Positions 1 to 50,700 of a stretch of DNA of 64,000 nt are shown one piece after another. How positions within the stretch are numbered: the first letter of the stretch is position 1; each line of letters begins with the position of its first letter. The notes under the pieces are model-generated. The model saw only the letters and a program-made list of their open reading frames with translations. It searched no databases and was not told where the DNA came from. The position numbers and the translations under genes were made by a program. The stretch is from Muraenolepis orangiensis (taxonomy: Eukaryota > Chordata > Actinopteri > Gadiformes > Muraenolepididae): NCBI GenBank assembly GCA_027704905.1, contig CM051018.1, positions 21,195,642 through 21,259,641 of the forward strand. The letters run 5' to 3'.

Positions 1-1037
1 CCTGCCTGTCTTCGTTTATCTCACGACTTGCACCCCGAGCGCACGAGGTCCCTCGAATGCATAGAAGCAGAACTAAAGAAAAAAAACTAAACACACACAC
101 ACACACACACACTCAAACCCCTCCTCCACCCACACCCCACCCACACTGCCTTCCATTTCTCATGCTGGTTAATTTGCCCTGGCGATTACAAGAGCTGCAT
201 TCTCAGCCTGAGTTGTGTTGGGGATGCCAGCGGAGAGAGAGAGAGAGAGCCTGCTTTTGGCGATGTGCAGCGAAGACTGGCTCAGAGTCTCCGCTTCAGT
301 CTGGAGACACTGGGACATTTGTTAAGTCTCCGGCCTCTTTGTGTCACTCATCATCATCGCCACGGTGACGCACACTTAGGAACCTTCCTACTCCCCCCTC
401 CTCTCCATAACGCTCCACAGATCTGATCATCACCACAATGTAAACGTCTGAATATAATTTAGCCTAAATCAATTTGGTGGCCGTTCCGGCCGTGGCGCGA
501 TGACATGCCGTTTGGCGGAGGAGTTGTATCCCAGAGTGCGTGCGCTTTTGTTTTGAGCATCGGGTGACTCCTTGTGGGACTAGAACCCCCAAACTCGCCT
601 GGGCGTCGACGCTGATGCCCAGAAGCTGATGCTACAGTTAAAGCTACACGTCCACTAAGACCACATAGGCGAAAGACGCCTTGTAACGACCCTGGTTCAA
701 TCTAGCATGTGGTCCTTTGATTAGATTAGATTCTAATGTATTTTCATTGCACAGCACAAGTACAGTACAGCGGAAATAATTTAGCATCTAACCAGAGTGC
801 AGATGTTGCAGTAAAGTGCATGGTAATATCATTTACAGGTTAAAAGACAGTCTAGGTATAAATGTGATATGAGCATAATAATAGGCATATGTATATTCAG
901 GTAAGTGATCATTTAACAGGTTAAATCTCCTGTCAATCTCCACTCTCTTGTGCATGGAGGCCAAAATGCCCCGAAAATGTAACCGCTCCCCAGGGTGCGG
1001 GACCGGCTCGTCTAACGCGTGTCTTATCTTCTTTCAG
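1..1037 (+). other. jag1: jag1 last intron, 3' part
   Basis: No open frame here resembles the Jagged ectodomain, and the stretch ends in a TCTTTCAG acceptor directly before the transmembrane exon. It holds a short (CA)n run near 90-113, a small (GA)n run near 234-247 and a LINE-like 3' tail at 721-925. Nothing else is recognised. Confidence 0.8.
721..925 (-). mobile_element. LINE-like 3' tail with TTAGA end repeats
   Basis: It begins with TTAGATTAGATT, the reverse complement of an AATCT-repeat tail. It shares the block around GTAAAGTGCATGGTAATAT and GGTTAAAAGACAGT with 46160-46480. The reversed form of the same family lies at 43690-43931. It is read as an old 3'-end fragment of a non-LTR retrotransposon; no coding part remains. 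Confidence 0.6.
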
Positions 1038-1642
1038 ACTACCTGGTGCCGCTGCTCATCTCCGTGTTCATCGTGCTCTGGGTTCTGGCGCTGGTCTCCC
1101 TCTTCTTCTGGTGCGCGCGGCGCCGACGGAAACAGGGCAGCCACGGCGGCCACGGCGGGGGCGGAGCAGGCGGCGGCGGCGGCGGCGGCGGCTCCTCCTC
1201 CACCTCCTCGTCGTCGCCCGGCTCGCCCGGCTCCGAGGACAACAACGCCACCACCAACAACGTGCGTGAGCAGCTCAACCAGATCAAGAACCCCATCGAG
1301 AAGAAGCACCTGGGGTCGGGCCTGTCGTCGGTGGCCGCCAAGGACTACGGGGGGGGGGACAAGAACGCCATCGTGGCCAAGACGAGGACAAACCGCGCCG
1401 ACGGGGACGGGGACCCTGACGACAAGGAGCGGCAGCTGCAGCAGAAGGGGGGCGGGCGGCGCTGCTTCGCCAAGCGGCCGGCGTACACGCTGGTGGAGCG
1501 CGACGACAAGGTGCCGCCCGTGGCCCTGTCCGCCGCGCCGCCGCAGCCCCCGCCGGGGAAACAGCCCAACTGGACTAACAAGCAGGACAACAGGGACCTG
1601 GAGACGGCCAACAGCATCAACAGAATGGACTACGTGGTATAG
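1038..1642 (+). CDS. jag1: Jagged1 last coding exon: transmembrane segment and intracellular tail (partial gene)
   Basis: This exon encodes the end of a Notch ligand: the membrane anchor and cytoplasmic tail, 201 residues counting the Asp codon split over the preceding splice junction. A hydrophobic run of about 23 residues begins LVPLL and is followed by the stop-transfer cluster CARRRRKQ. Next comes a Gly/Ser/Pro-rich stretch of about 30 residues, then the conserved Jagged1 block NNVREQLNQIKNPIEK. Further on are FAKRPAYTLVERDDK, PNWTNKQDNRDLE and the end RMDYVV, close to human RMEYIV, a PDZ-binding-type terminus. Jagged2 lacks these blocks, so this is a jag1. It is probably the teleost b copy, judged only from linkage to slx4ip, memo1 and spast as I remember it in zebrafish. 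The Gly/Ser stretch is absent from the human protein. Upstream EGF and DSL exons lie outside the window. Confidence 0.96.
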
Positions 1643-2434
1643 CCCCCGGGACAAGACAGCTGAGTTGCTGTGCAACCCAAGCCCTAATATGCCCTTTTTA
1701 TATAAGAAAACCAAACCCCCGTGGTGGGTGGGTTCAAGACGAAAGACGAAAAAGGAGGAGAAACGACAAACGAACGAGGAAACCGGTGGGTGGAGGGGTG
1801 GAGGTGGAGGTGGGGGACCATTTTGGATGTGTAGTTCCTATACTGTAGCATCGCCACGGGGCCCCCCCACACAAGTTAGTATTCTGCATCTGTTCCCTGT
1901 GTTTAATTTAAGTTTTTGACAAGCTGGCTTACACTGGCAGTGACGGTTGCTTTGGTTGGCTGGGAACAATGGGCACTGATGCGCACATTTCACTACAAAC
2001 GGACGCCCGCCGCTGCGTCCCGCTCGACATTTCATTTCTCTTCTCGTTCATTTCGGTGGTTCACTCGCGCTCGGGCGCGGGTGTGTTTTTTTTTTTTTTT
2101 TTTTTAAATCGGTCCTTTTCCTTTTCAGCCGCGTTTTGACAAAGACAAAAAGTAGCCTGTAGTCGTCGTAATTGTTGTACAATGACTAAGGGTGTCGACC
2201 GCGCGTCAACACTTACAGCTGAATTATTTGTAGTTTGTTGTTGTTATTTTTGAGGTTTTTTTTTTGCCTGGGTGATGAACAAATACTTCTGTTTGGAGAA
2301 GGTGCCTTTTTCAGCTTTAGAACCTCAGCAACTGTCAAAAAAACGTAAGATAGATCAACTTTATTATTTATTTTTAAAAACAAATTCGGGGGAAGGGGCG
2401 GAGGGAGGGAGGGGAGGGGGGGGGGAGGGGGTCT

Positions 2435-2442
2435 CACTGCCA
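2435..2442 (+). promoter_or_regulatory. miR-34 seed match (8-mer) in jag1 3' UTR
   Basis: CACTGCCA is complementary to miR-34 seed positions 2-8 with A opposite position 1. JAG1 is an established miR-34a target in mammals. Whether the site is used in this fish is inferred. Confidence 0.5.
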
Positions 2443-3183
2443 GCGGTCGCTGCCAATATGAAGAATTTATGTGTCGATTTAGAATATGTAGATATGTACA
2501 TTTCCTTTTTATTAATCATTGTGTATATTTGATTTATTAACTTAATAATCAAGAGCCTTAAAGATATCATTCCTTTTTATTTATATGTTCCGTCTAGAGT
2601 TTGAAGGTTTTGATAGCTGTGGGAGCTTACTTGCCCCCCCCCCCCCCCGCCCCCCGCCTGCCTCGCCCACCCCCCCCAAATTTATTTTTTAAACTAAAAA
2701 TGCATTCTTTTAAATGCTAATTTCATTCATTTCAAAGGAGACGAGACGGGCACATTTTTTTTTTTTTTTGCCTATTTCCCCCCCCCCCCCCCCCCCCCAT
2801 TCTCATGTTTGACATTTCATTTAGTTGATTTATTTTTTTTGTTATATTTTAAAAATGCGCAGTAAGTGAAGTTGATTCTTAACTGCGAGTGACGTCGGAG
2901 AACCCAGACAGGAGCTGCTGCTCTAAGGGACGACGACGACCCTTTGTGTCCGCGGTGGCAGACATATTGCTTGCCCCCCCGAAAACAGAAACCAAACAAA
3001 CAAATGACAACAACAACACACTTAAGGGAACAAAAATTCCATTAGCAGCTTACAATAAGTTAACCTTTTTGACCTTTTGTGGCCACTGTCCAAAGATTCT
3101 GCCGACACCAAAGCGGCAAATTGCGACACGTCACGCCACAACTCCCTCCTTCTGCTTCAGTGCTTGAAGAGCAGGGAAGCGAC

Positions 3184-3765
3184 GGGAACACACGCACACA
3201 CACAGGAACACACGCACACACAGGAACACACGCACACACAGGAACACACGCACACACACAGGAACACACGCACACACACAGGAACACACGCACACACACA
3301 GGAACACACGCACACACACAGGAACACACACACACAGAACACACGCACACACAGGAACACACGCACACACACAGGAACACACGCACACACACAGGAACAC
3401 ACGCACACACAGGAACACACGCACACACACAGGAATACACGCACACACACAGGAATACACGCACACACACAGGAATACACATACACACACAGGAACACAC
3501 GCACACACACAGGAATACACGCACACACACAGGAACACACGCACACACACAGGAACACACGCACACACACAGGAAAACACACGCACACACACAGGAACAC
3601 ACGCACACACACAGGAACACACGCACACACACAGGAACACACACGCACACACACAGGAATACACTACACACACACAGGAATACACGCACACACACAGGAA
3701 TACACGCACACATACAGGAATACACGCACACACACAGGAACACGCACACACACACACACACACAC
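3184..3765 (+). repeat. 20-bp minisatellite in jag1 3' UTR
   Basis: About 29 tandem units of GGAACACACGCACACACACA, with variants of 18 and 22 bp and a GGAATACACG subtype clustered in the middle and at the 3' side. The array lacks stop codons in several frames on both strands, so it gives long spurious open frames. Confidence 0.95.
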
Positions 3766-3781
3766 GATTCTGACCACATGA

Positions 3782-3788
3782 CACTGCC
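3782..3788 (+). promoter_or_regulatory. second miR-34 seed match (7-mer) in jag1 3' UTR
   Basis: CACTGCC lies directly after the minisatellite. It is a second potential miR-34 site, weaker than the 8-mer because T follows. Confidence 0.35.
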
Positions 3789-4033
3789 TTGCTCTGCGCG
3801 GGAGGTCTGCGCTTTCTGTGCACAATCCAAATGTTGTTTTCTTTTCTTATTTTTTTTAAAGTCAGGCTCTTAAAAGACAAACATGTTTTATCTCATGCAT
3901 TAACCCAATGAGATCATGGCAACAATTTTGTCCTTTAGTTTTTTTTTTTGTTTTGTTTATTTTGACTCTTGTGTTACGAATTTGAGGAGTATTTGTGTTG
4001 ATCTGGCAATATATTTTTGAAAAAGTCATATTT

Positions 4034-4064
4034 ATTAAATATTTTGTATGAAAAGAGAATTAAA
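4034..4064 (+). terminator. jag1 polyadenylation signals
   Basis: Two ATTAAA hexamers (4034-4039 and 4059-4064) lie in an AT-rich segment followed by GTGTCTGTTCTGG, a GT-rich downstream element. This is the likely end of the jag1 transcript. Confidence 0.55.
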
Positions 4065-4080
4065 GTGTCTGTTCTGGAGA

Positions 4081-6450
4081 TCGAGTGAGAGAGTCTGTCT
4101 CCGTTGCTTCTCAGCGCCTAAACGATTGTCACACATGACAGCCAGGGTTTTTCTCAGTTGACGAAGTTGCCGTGGGAACGGCGGCCTCCAGGAAAACATC
4201 ACAGACCCAGAGTGAGCTCTCTGGCCAAATGTGTTTACAGCTAATTGCGTTTGGCGGCAAACAAGCGTCACATTAATCGTCCGACTCCCAGAGACAAGAC
4301 ATTGCGACGAAAATACCCCCAGCTCCTCATGATGTGTTCCCCGAGACAATGACGGCCGTTGTTGTCGAGAGGAAAATAAACTAAATCTCTCTCTGTGCCA
4401 GACAAACCTGAACAAAAACCCTCCTCCCGTCTAAATGTATGGTGGAACCAGGGGGGTCAACGGTATTGGCGTCAACGCAAGGCTTGCTTTAAAGGGATTA
4501 CCGCCCTAATGCGGCAAGATTATCAACACCTTGAAACACGCTAGGAGTTGAAACACCGCTAATCCAGCATCTTGTCTCCTCCATCAGGAGGACGAGAGCT
4601 GGATCAAGGGGGGGACCGGGGGGGGGGGGGGACCTCTGGGGAAGTGACTGCGGATGCTTGGTTCCAGGCTCGGGTTTCACCAGCCAGACGCTACTCAAAA
4701 CACTGGAGACCTCGGTGGCTTATGTAGCACCCGTTAACATATGGGAATTCGCACACCTATGACCTATGACCTATGCAGCATTTTGTTGCTGTAAACAAAT
4801 CACAACCGAACCGGTGTTCCAAAAAGACGCATTAACTTGGATAAAAAAATATTTATTCAAAGCCATAAAACAATATTTTCCATTAAAAAAAAATAAAATA
4901 AAAAAAATTATTAAATAAAAACAATCACGTATTGAGAGAAACAGTTCACAAGCCATTTCTATGAGTCATCTTAGTGGAACATCTTAGGTCTCGAATGGAG
5001 GGGAGGACCCTGTGCCAGGGCTAAAGAAGTAGGCCTTTTTTTTTTTGGGCCCCTAGCGGTTCAAAATATAGGACATCCTGTGTGTGTGTCCCTCCATCCT
5101 AGCGTGGCTCCATCTATGAACCGGGCCTATGGAGTCAGGGGCCGTAACCAACGGCTACACCTCCATCACAGTCCAGCCTTCACCACATAGAACCACAGCT
5201 ATTCCTTCACTGCACTGACTTTCTTTGGTGTGTGTATATATATATAGTATATATATATATATATTCTTTCAGGTTTCATGGTCTGCTGCCATTTCAAATG
5301 TTTCTCCTGCTCTCGAAAAACGTAGAAATAGCACACTAATAGATATTAACCACCAAATGTGAAGAAATAAAACCAAAAACGGGTCTTCGACACGATCCCT
5401 TAAAGAAACAAAAGCAAGCGGTTGGGGGGGGGGAATGATGAAGTAAAAAGTGGAAACAGGAATCCATCACACGCACCACGCGTCGGCGAGGAGGAAACTG
5501 GACCGTGTTCAGACCCGGAGGAGCCAGTGCTTTCAGGCTAAGCGTCATGACGCACTGCAGCGGCTCCTGCCTGTCTGCGTAAGCCCCCATCTTTAACACA
5601 AGACCAAATACAAACTCCCAATTAGAGATGGGGTTTTTTCTGTTCACTTTAATTCCGAAGCCCTCCCTGGCCCGCCGCTAGATCTGGGTGGAGACGAAAC
5701 AATCCACCGTTTCAACTGTTTGACTAAAAGCCTAACTCAAGTCACGTATCGATATATCCGCAATATGTAAAGCATTTCATTTGTCTGCTTGTGTACGTCT
5801 GTGTGTGTGTGTGTGTGTGTCTGGTTAAGTGTAGGGGTGGGAATGTTGGGAGGAGGGCAGTCTGTCGTGTGTATGTGTGTGTTTGGTGTTACAACATGTG
5901 ATGTGAATCAGTGTGTCTGTACATGTGTGTGTGTAAGTACAAAGCACACGTGTAACAAAAACGATTTGTAATTATGTGTCAAGTGTGTGTGTGTGTGTGT
6001 GTACATCTAAACTCTTAGGGCATACAGAGCAGATACCATCTAACCTGACACCATGTTTTCTGCAACAACATACCGAGTCAATCACCCAACACTGTAACCG
6101 TAACCGTAATCCTCCCCTCCCCTCCTCCTCCTCTCCCTCCCCCTCCTCTCCCTCTCCTCTCAGCTCAGGGCTTCTTCTTGAGGCGTCGTAATCTGGATGC
6201 TCTGGGCACATTTGGTCTCCCCTCCTTCTCCTGCCCCCCCTCCTCCTCCCTGAGCAGCGTGGGTCTGGAACTAATAGCCGAGCCCGAGGACGCGGGCCTG
6301 ACAGATAGGCCCCTCAGACTTGCGGCCAGCCTGTTTTGGTTTGTCTGCTCCGTGTTATTGCTTGTGAGGGGGAGCCTGGGGGCCCGTTTCCCTGGAGTAA
6401 GCAGCTCCGCTTCCACTGTGGTTTCACAGCGCTCCGAGACCGGGGAAGCC
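4081..6450. other. Convergent jag1 / slx4ip interval, including the slx4ip 3' UTR
   Basis: jag1 and slx4ip end towards each other here. There is an AATAAA on the - strand at 4857-4852 within AT-rich DNA, a plausible slx4ip poly(A) signal, and poly-G at 4619-4631. Short (TA)n at 5236-5263 and (GT)n at 5796-5820 and 5982-6002 are present. A C/T-rich run at 6115-6160 lies just beyond the alternative slx4ip stop at 6165. No other gene is seen. Confidence 0.55.
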
Positions 6451-45994
<39,544 letters not shown>

Positions 45995-46021
<27 letters not shown>

Positions 46022-46070
46022 TGTAGTTGATCAACCAGTTATAACTCAGTCAATAAAGGGTCAGGATGAT
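45995..46070 (-). CDS. slx4ip: slx4ip first coding exon with short 5' UTR
   Basis: The ATG at 46021-46019 opens the nine codons MAPQKLFVK, followed by a strong GTAAGTG donor. A TCTCATTTCAG acceptor at 46081-46071 suggests that 49 bases of 5' UTR belong to this exon and that a non-coding exon lies further upstream. The human protein starts MASKKFAVK, which supports the start. Confidence 0.85.
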
Positions 46071-46159
46071 CTGAAATGAGAGTAAAGCATCGTAGAATTA
46101 CAGGATAATTCACATTAGACCATGACATATACCATATACTGGTTTACTCACACATACGC

Positions 46160-46328
46160 TGTACTGTAAAGTATATTACCATGCACTTTACTGCTAAATT
46201 TGCACTCTGGTTAGATGATCAATTCTTTTTGTGCAAATGTTGTAGCAAAGTGCATGGTAATATATAATTTACAGTTTACATGTACAGGTTAAAAGACAGT
46301 CAACTAGGTATTTAAATGGAATATGAGC

Positions 46329-46361
<33 letters not shown>

Positions 46362-46480
46362 GCATATACATATATATATCTATATCTATATATATATAGA
46401 TATAGATATATATATATATACATACATACAGGTAAGTGAGTATTTAACAGGTAGTGAGTGATCCGTTATTGAAAGCAGGA
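46160..46480 (-). mobile_element. LINE-like 3' end fragment
   Basis: It shares AAAGTGCATGGTAATAT, GGTTAAAAGACAGTC and ATATGAGCATAATAATA with 721-925. An (AAT)n run and TA-rich microsatellites at 46335-46430 have grown inside it. Confidence 0.65.
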
Positions 46481-46504
46481 TAAATATATATAAATGTAAA
46501 TGTG

Positions 46505-46805
46505 TATACAAGTGAGCATATATAAATGTATGGCATCTATAAATGTATATACAAGTGAGCATATATAAATGTATGGCATCTATAAATGTATATACAAGTG
46601 AGCATATATAAATGTATGGCATCTATAAATGTATATACAAGTGAGCATATATAAATGTATGGCATCTATAAATGTATATACAAGTGAGCATATATAAATG
46701 TATGGCATCTATAAATGTATATACAAGTGAGCATATATAAATGTATGGCATCTATAAATGTATATACAAGTGAGCATATATAAATGTATGGCATATATAA
46801 ATGTA
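46505..46805 (+). repeat. 43-bp minisatellite, seven copies
   Basis: AGTGAGCATATATAAATGTA begins at 46511, 46554, 46597, 46640, 46683, 46726 and 46769, an exact period of 43 bp with nearly identical copies. Confidence 0.96.
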
Positions 46806-47054
46806 TGTATATGCAGGAGTAATATACCGTTGTGCGTTGTGTTGCAGCTGCGCGTTATAATGTCTAATCAAAGACCTATGCACGGTTGGCATATTTATCC
46901 ATACCGTATATTTGACTTATCTTACCTATATATATCAAGATATGGCTTCATATAGCCCATTATATTGTGATATTATTACCAATGTTCATAGTGGAACGTC
47001 CTCCCGCCGTTCGTTTTGAAAGCCGGCGACATGACGTGACGAGTGTTTACGTGA

Positions 47055-47062
47055 TGACGTCA
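47055..47062. promoter_or_regulatory. CRE palindrome TGACGTCA
   Basis: A perfect CREB/ATF site, with a related TGACGTGA 21 bp before it. It lies in the most GC-rich part of the divergent slx4ip/mkks interval; promoter use is inferred from position. Confidence 0.5.
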
Positions 47063-47758
47063 GACTCCCGCAGATCTGTCGTTATTAAAGTGCATGAATA
47101 CACTGTAGGTAAAACTATACTATATTATCAACACTCCCACGCCCACTATTTATGCCTGCTAATGGGTCTTTTTAGTTGACTAGTCGACTACTAGTTGACT
47201 AGTTGACGACACATGTATTCAACGAGGTGACAGTCGACACGTCCCTACTTTTCAAAAGAAGATTTCTTTCAGCAACTAAGCCCGCTTCGAGGGAAAAGGA
47301 GGACCCACTAGGACCCACAATGTTATGATTACAGAAACCGCTTGCCTAGCTAGAAAGTGTGTTTATATTGAAGGGTTGTATCAGTCAATGCAACATATTT
47401 TTACAAGTGTGATTTATTATAATAATTAAACGTATTTTATTAGTAAATATATCTATTCAAATATAAATGTGTCTCTGTTACTGGTCTTTTTTTGTTCAGG
47501 CAATATCGCAGTCCCCACTGCAACGCTTTAGCCGTGTTATTGACACCGCATCCCTGACTGCCTGAGGGAGTCACTCAACAGTAACATGGAGCACTGTACG
47601 GTTATGACATATCTCTGAATATGTGAAGAGAAGTTAAATATATCACCCTCGTTGATCATATAACCTAAACGAATTGCGGTGGATCCGCCCGTAGTTAATA
47701 TGACCCCGACTTTGTTATTCCACTAGTATAGTAGGCTTGTGCATCGTAGGACCAACTC

Positions 47759-50700
47759 ATGGCTCGCCTCTCAAAGAAGTTACCAGCGTTGTGCACCGAT
47801 TTGCCACTTGAAAACCCTGATGTTATTCAAAAGTTCACCGTCTTCAAGCAGCTTCTAACATCTTGTTTTGGGCCGAATGGCAAACTTAAGCAAGTCCATA
47901 ACAACATAGGGGGTCACTCTGTTACTACGTCCACGTCCCAAGTTCTCCTCCAGTCTGCGTCACCATCCCATCCTCTTCTCAAGGTCGTTGCCACTTCGGT
48001 TCTCAGTCATGTGTCTCGTTTCAGTGATTGTGGTTTGTTCACAGCAATCCTTTGTTTTGCACTCATCGACCAAGCAAAGCTTTCTGGCCTCAGGCGAAAT
48101 GTATCCATCAGTATAAACGAATATCTGTTGGACATGTGCACTACTTACCTCCACCAAGATGGGTGTGGATGTAAAGTGAAGTTGGACTTCAGCAGCAGCA
48201 AGAACTTGATCACATTAGCTTGGAGTGTCATCTCCAGCAAGCCTGCATGTATGCTAACGCCACAAGAAGCGCTGCACATAAGCATGCTGGCTGTGCAAGC
48301 CTTTTTACTAACAGTCCCATGTGAAACGCCTGGCAATGTCCGTCTTGGTAGGACAGTGACTGTGTCTGTCGAGGGCCCTGCTATTGCAACATCTGCTGTG
48401 TTCCCTGGGCTGCTGGTGGAGGTACCAGATCATCTCACACTTGGCAACAAGCATAACTTGCAACCCCAACGTCTGATGAAAATGGTGTTGTTTAGCGTGT
48501 CTCTCTCCGGAGACTTGTTTGAAATGGATGAGGGGACGGTGGAGGTGAACCACGGGGCGGACATGGAGTCAGAAATCATGGATCAGCTGCTGGTGGTGGG
48601 CCAGCGCGCGGTGAAGGACCAAGTGGAGCTGTTTGTGTGCCAGAAGGTCATCCACCCGGTGCTGCAGCAATACCTGAATCAGCATGACGTGGTGGTGATA
48701 GAAAGACTGGGAGCTGCTCTCGTTGAACCCCTTGCTGAGCTCACAGGTTGGCCTGAAGTATATAATGTATTGTGTGCATCTTTTTACTCTAAACGTCATT
48801 CATATGGTAGCTATTGTAATAATACATATGTGGTAGCACCCAAAACCACAGTTACAAACTGCTTAATGGATAAAATGCTAATTTCAATAAGTGGGTTTTT
48901 AGTTGTTTTTATATTGTGCAACCGACATGATTATGTATTATTGATGCTGCTGTGTACAGTTTATACTGTATACTTGGATATTTTGATCCACAGTCTACCA
49001 TAGCATCTTTAATCTCATTAATGTTGTCACTCTATCAGGTTCACAACCACTGGCTAGTTTAGTGACCGCGATATCACCAGAGGCGTACGGTCACGCAAGA
49101 GGCCTAAATGTTAAGATCTTTGGATCCAAGAGGATGCTGCATTTAGAAGGTCCCGGCGAAGCAGGGATCTGCACTATGGCTCTCTGCCACAGGAACCAGA
49201 CCGTGTTGAGTGAGCTGAAGGTAAACATACAGTAGATACACTCAATTGTATCTTTTTTCAAATGTGCAGCAATGGTTTTTTTGGACAGCAGTGGCTTCCT
49301 CTGTAGTATCCTCCCATGAACTCCATTCTTGTTCAGTGTGTTACGTATTGTAGATTCATCAACAGAGATGTTAGCATGTGCCAGACATTTTTGTAAGTCT
49401 TTAGCTGACACTCTAGGATTCTTCTTCACCTTATTGAGCATTCTGCACTGTGCTCTTGCAGTCATCTTTACAGGACGGCCACTCCTAGGGAGTTCAGCAA
49501 CAGTGCTGAACTTTCTCCATTTATAGACAATTTGTCACTCAATTGAATGTAGGAATAAGGTTTTTGGGGGAAGGCTACAGGAGAATCCGATTAACCTGAA
49601 CAACGTTATGTACCAGCCACCACAGCCTATATGTGTGCCTTTTCATACCACAAGCATCACCTCTCACCTCACCATCATTATCACCATCATCATGTGCTCT
49701 AGTAGTTTACATCAGTGTCCCCCACACTACGCAAGGTTGATAATATCACATCGTTTAAAAACAACTTTGCCCTTTCTCCTCAGCTGTATTACATGTTTTC
49801 AGACCCCCACCCAACATGACGAACCCATGAGCCACCCACTTCAGCCCAGATCGTATATATCGCAGTAACCTAAGTTACTGTAATCTAATAAGAGCTGATT
49901 ATTCAAATCGTGGTAAAACCATGCGATGGTTTTATAGGTGGCGTGTCAGAAGGCAGAGCATGTGCTGAGGCTCACCTTGAGGGAACCGTCTGCCCTCCTG
50001 GGAGGAGGCTGCACGGAGACTCATCTGGCCTCCTACCTCCGACATAAGGTCCTCATCCCTCTCCTCACCTCACCTGGCACAGCACACATCTCACATCTCA
50101 CATTCACATTCTATGAATCCTAAGATAAGCTACCATAAGACAAGAGGTACTTATATCGATCCCAGATGGGAAATAAACGTATCACAGAAGAAAAAGTGAT
50201 TTTATTACACTACTACTACTACTATTACTATAACTATTACTACTACTAATAATAATAATTATAATTAATAACAATTCAAACGATTACAAATGTTTTTAAA
50301 ATAATGGTTACCCAACAACACATCAATCACCCTTTTACTTGATATATTTCATTTGTTAAACTGAGATGATACTCAATACCATGTGTTTTCTATATTTTCC
50401 ATCCCAGGGTATCGGTGAAGTAGCCGAGGCGGCGTCGTCCCTTGGCTGCTCACAGACGGAGTACCGGCTGGGCCTGGAGGCGTTCTGCCGCTCGCTGGAG
50501 TCCGTAGCCCGGGCTCTGGAGCACGACGGCGGGACCCCCCTGGTGGATCTGACCCACTGCCACCACTGGACCGTCCCCGTGGACGTGACCCAGGGCCAGG
50601 AGACGCTGAGCCCCCCGCCCCGCTGCGGCTGTGGGCTCGTGAGCAGCGCGTCTGTTGAGAGGTGGACCTTTCTGAACACTCGGTACGACGAGTTCTCTCC

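Larger units (their letters stand above)
1643..4080 (+). other. jag1: jag1 3' untranslated region (predicted extent)
   Basis: No open frame resembling a protein follows the stop. The stretch is AT-rich with homopolymer runs (poly-T near 2086-2105, poly-C near 2637-2648 and 2781-2798), a 20-bp minisatellite, and two ATTAAA signals at its end. The last 150 bases read like a conserved vertebrate JAG1 3' end, but this is a recollection and was not aligned. The length of about 2.4 kb is an inference. Confidence 0.65.
46071..47758. other. slx4ip / mkks divergent intergenic region
   Basis: This head-to-head interval holds a LINE tail, a 43-bp minisatellite and a GC-richer island at about 46980-47095 with cAMP-response-element motifs, the best candidate for the shared promoter. 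Non-coding first exons of both genes probably lie here but cannot be placed with confidence. The 47100-47758 part is AT-rich with nothing else recognised. Confidence 0.6.

Noticed and set aside
3060..3880. Long open frames on both strands of the CA-rich array, Thr/His- or Cys/Val-rich
   Set aside because: They follow from a stop-free tandem repeat in the jag1 3' UTR; every frame is affected.
48747..49003. Continuation of the mkks exon 1 frame
   Set aside because: Homology to human MKKS stops at the LTG codons, at a CAG/GTTGGC donor, and resumes at 49039.
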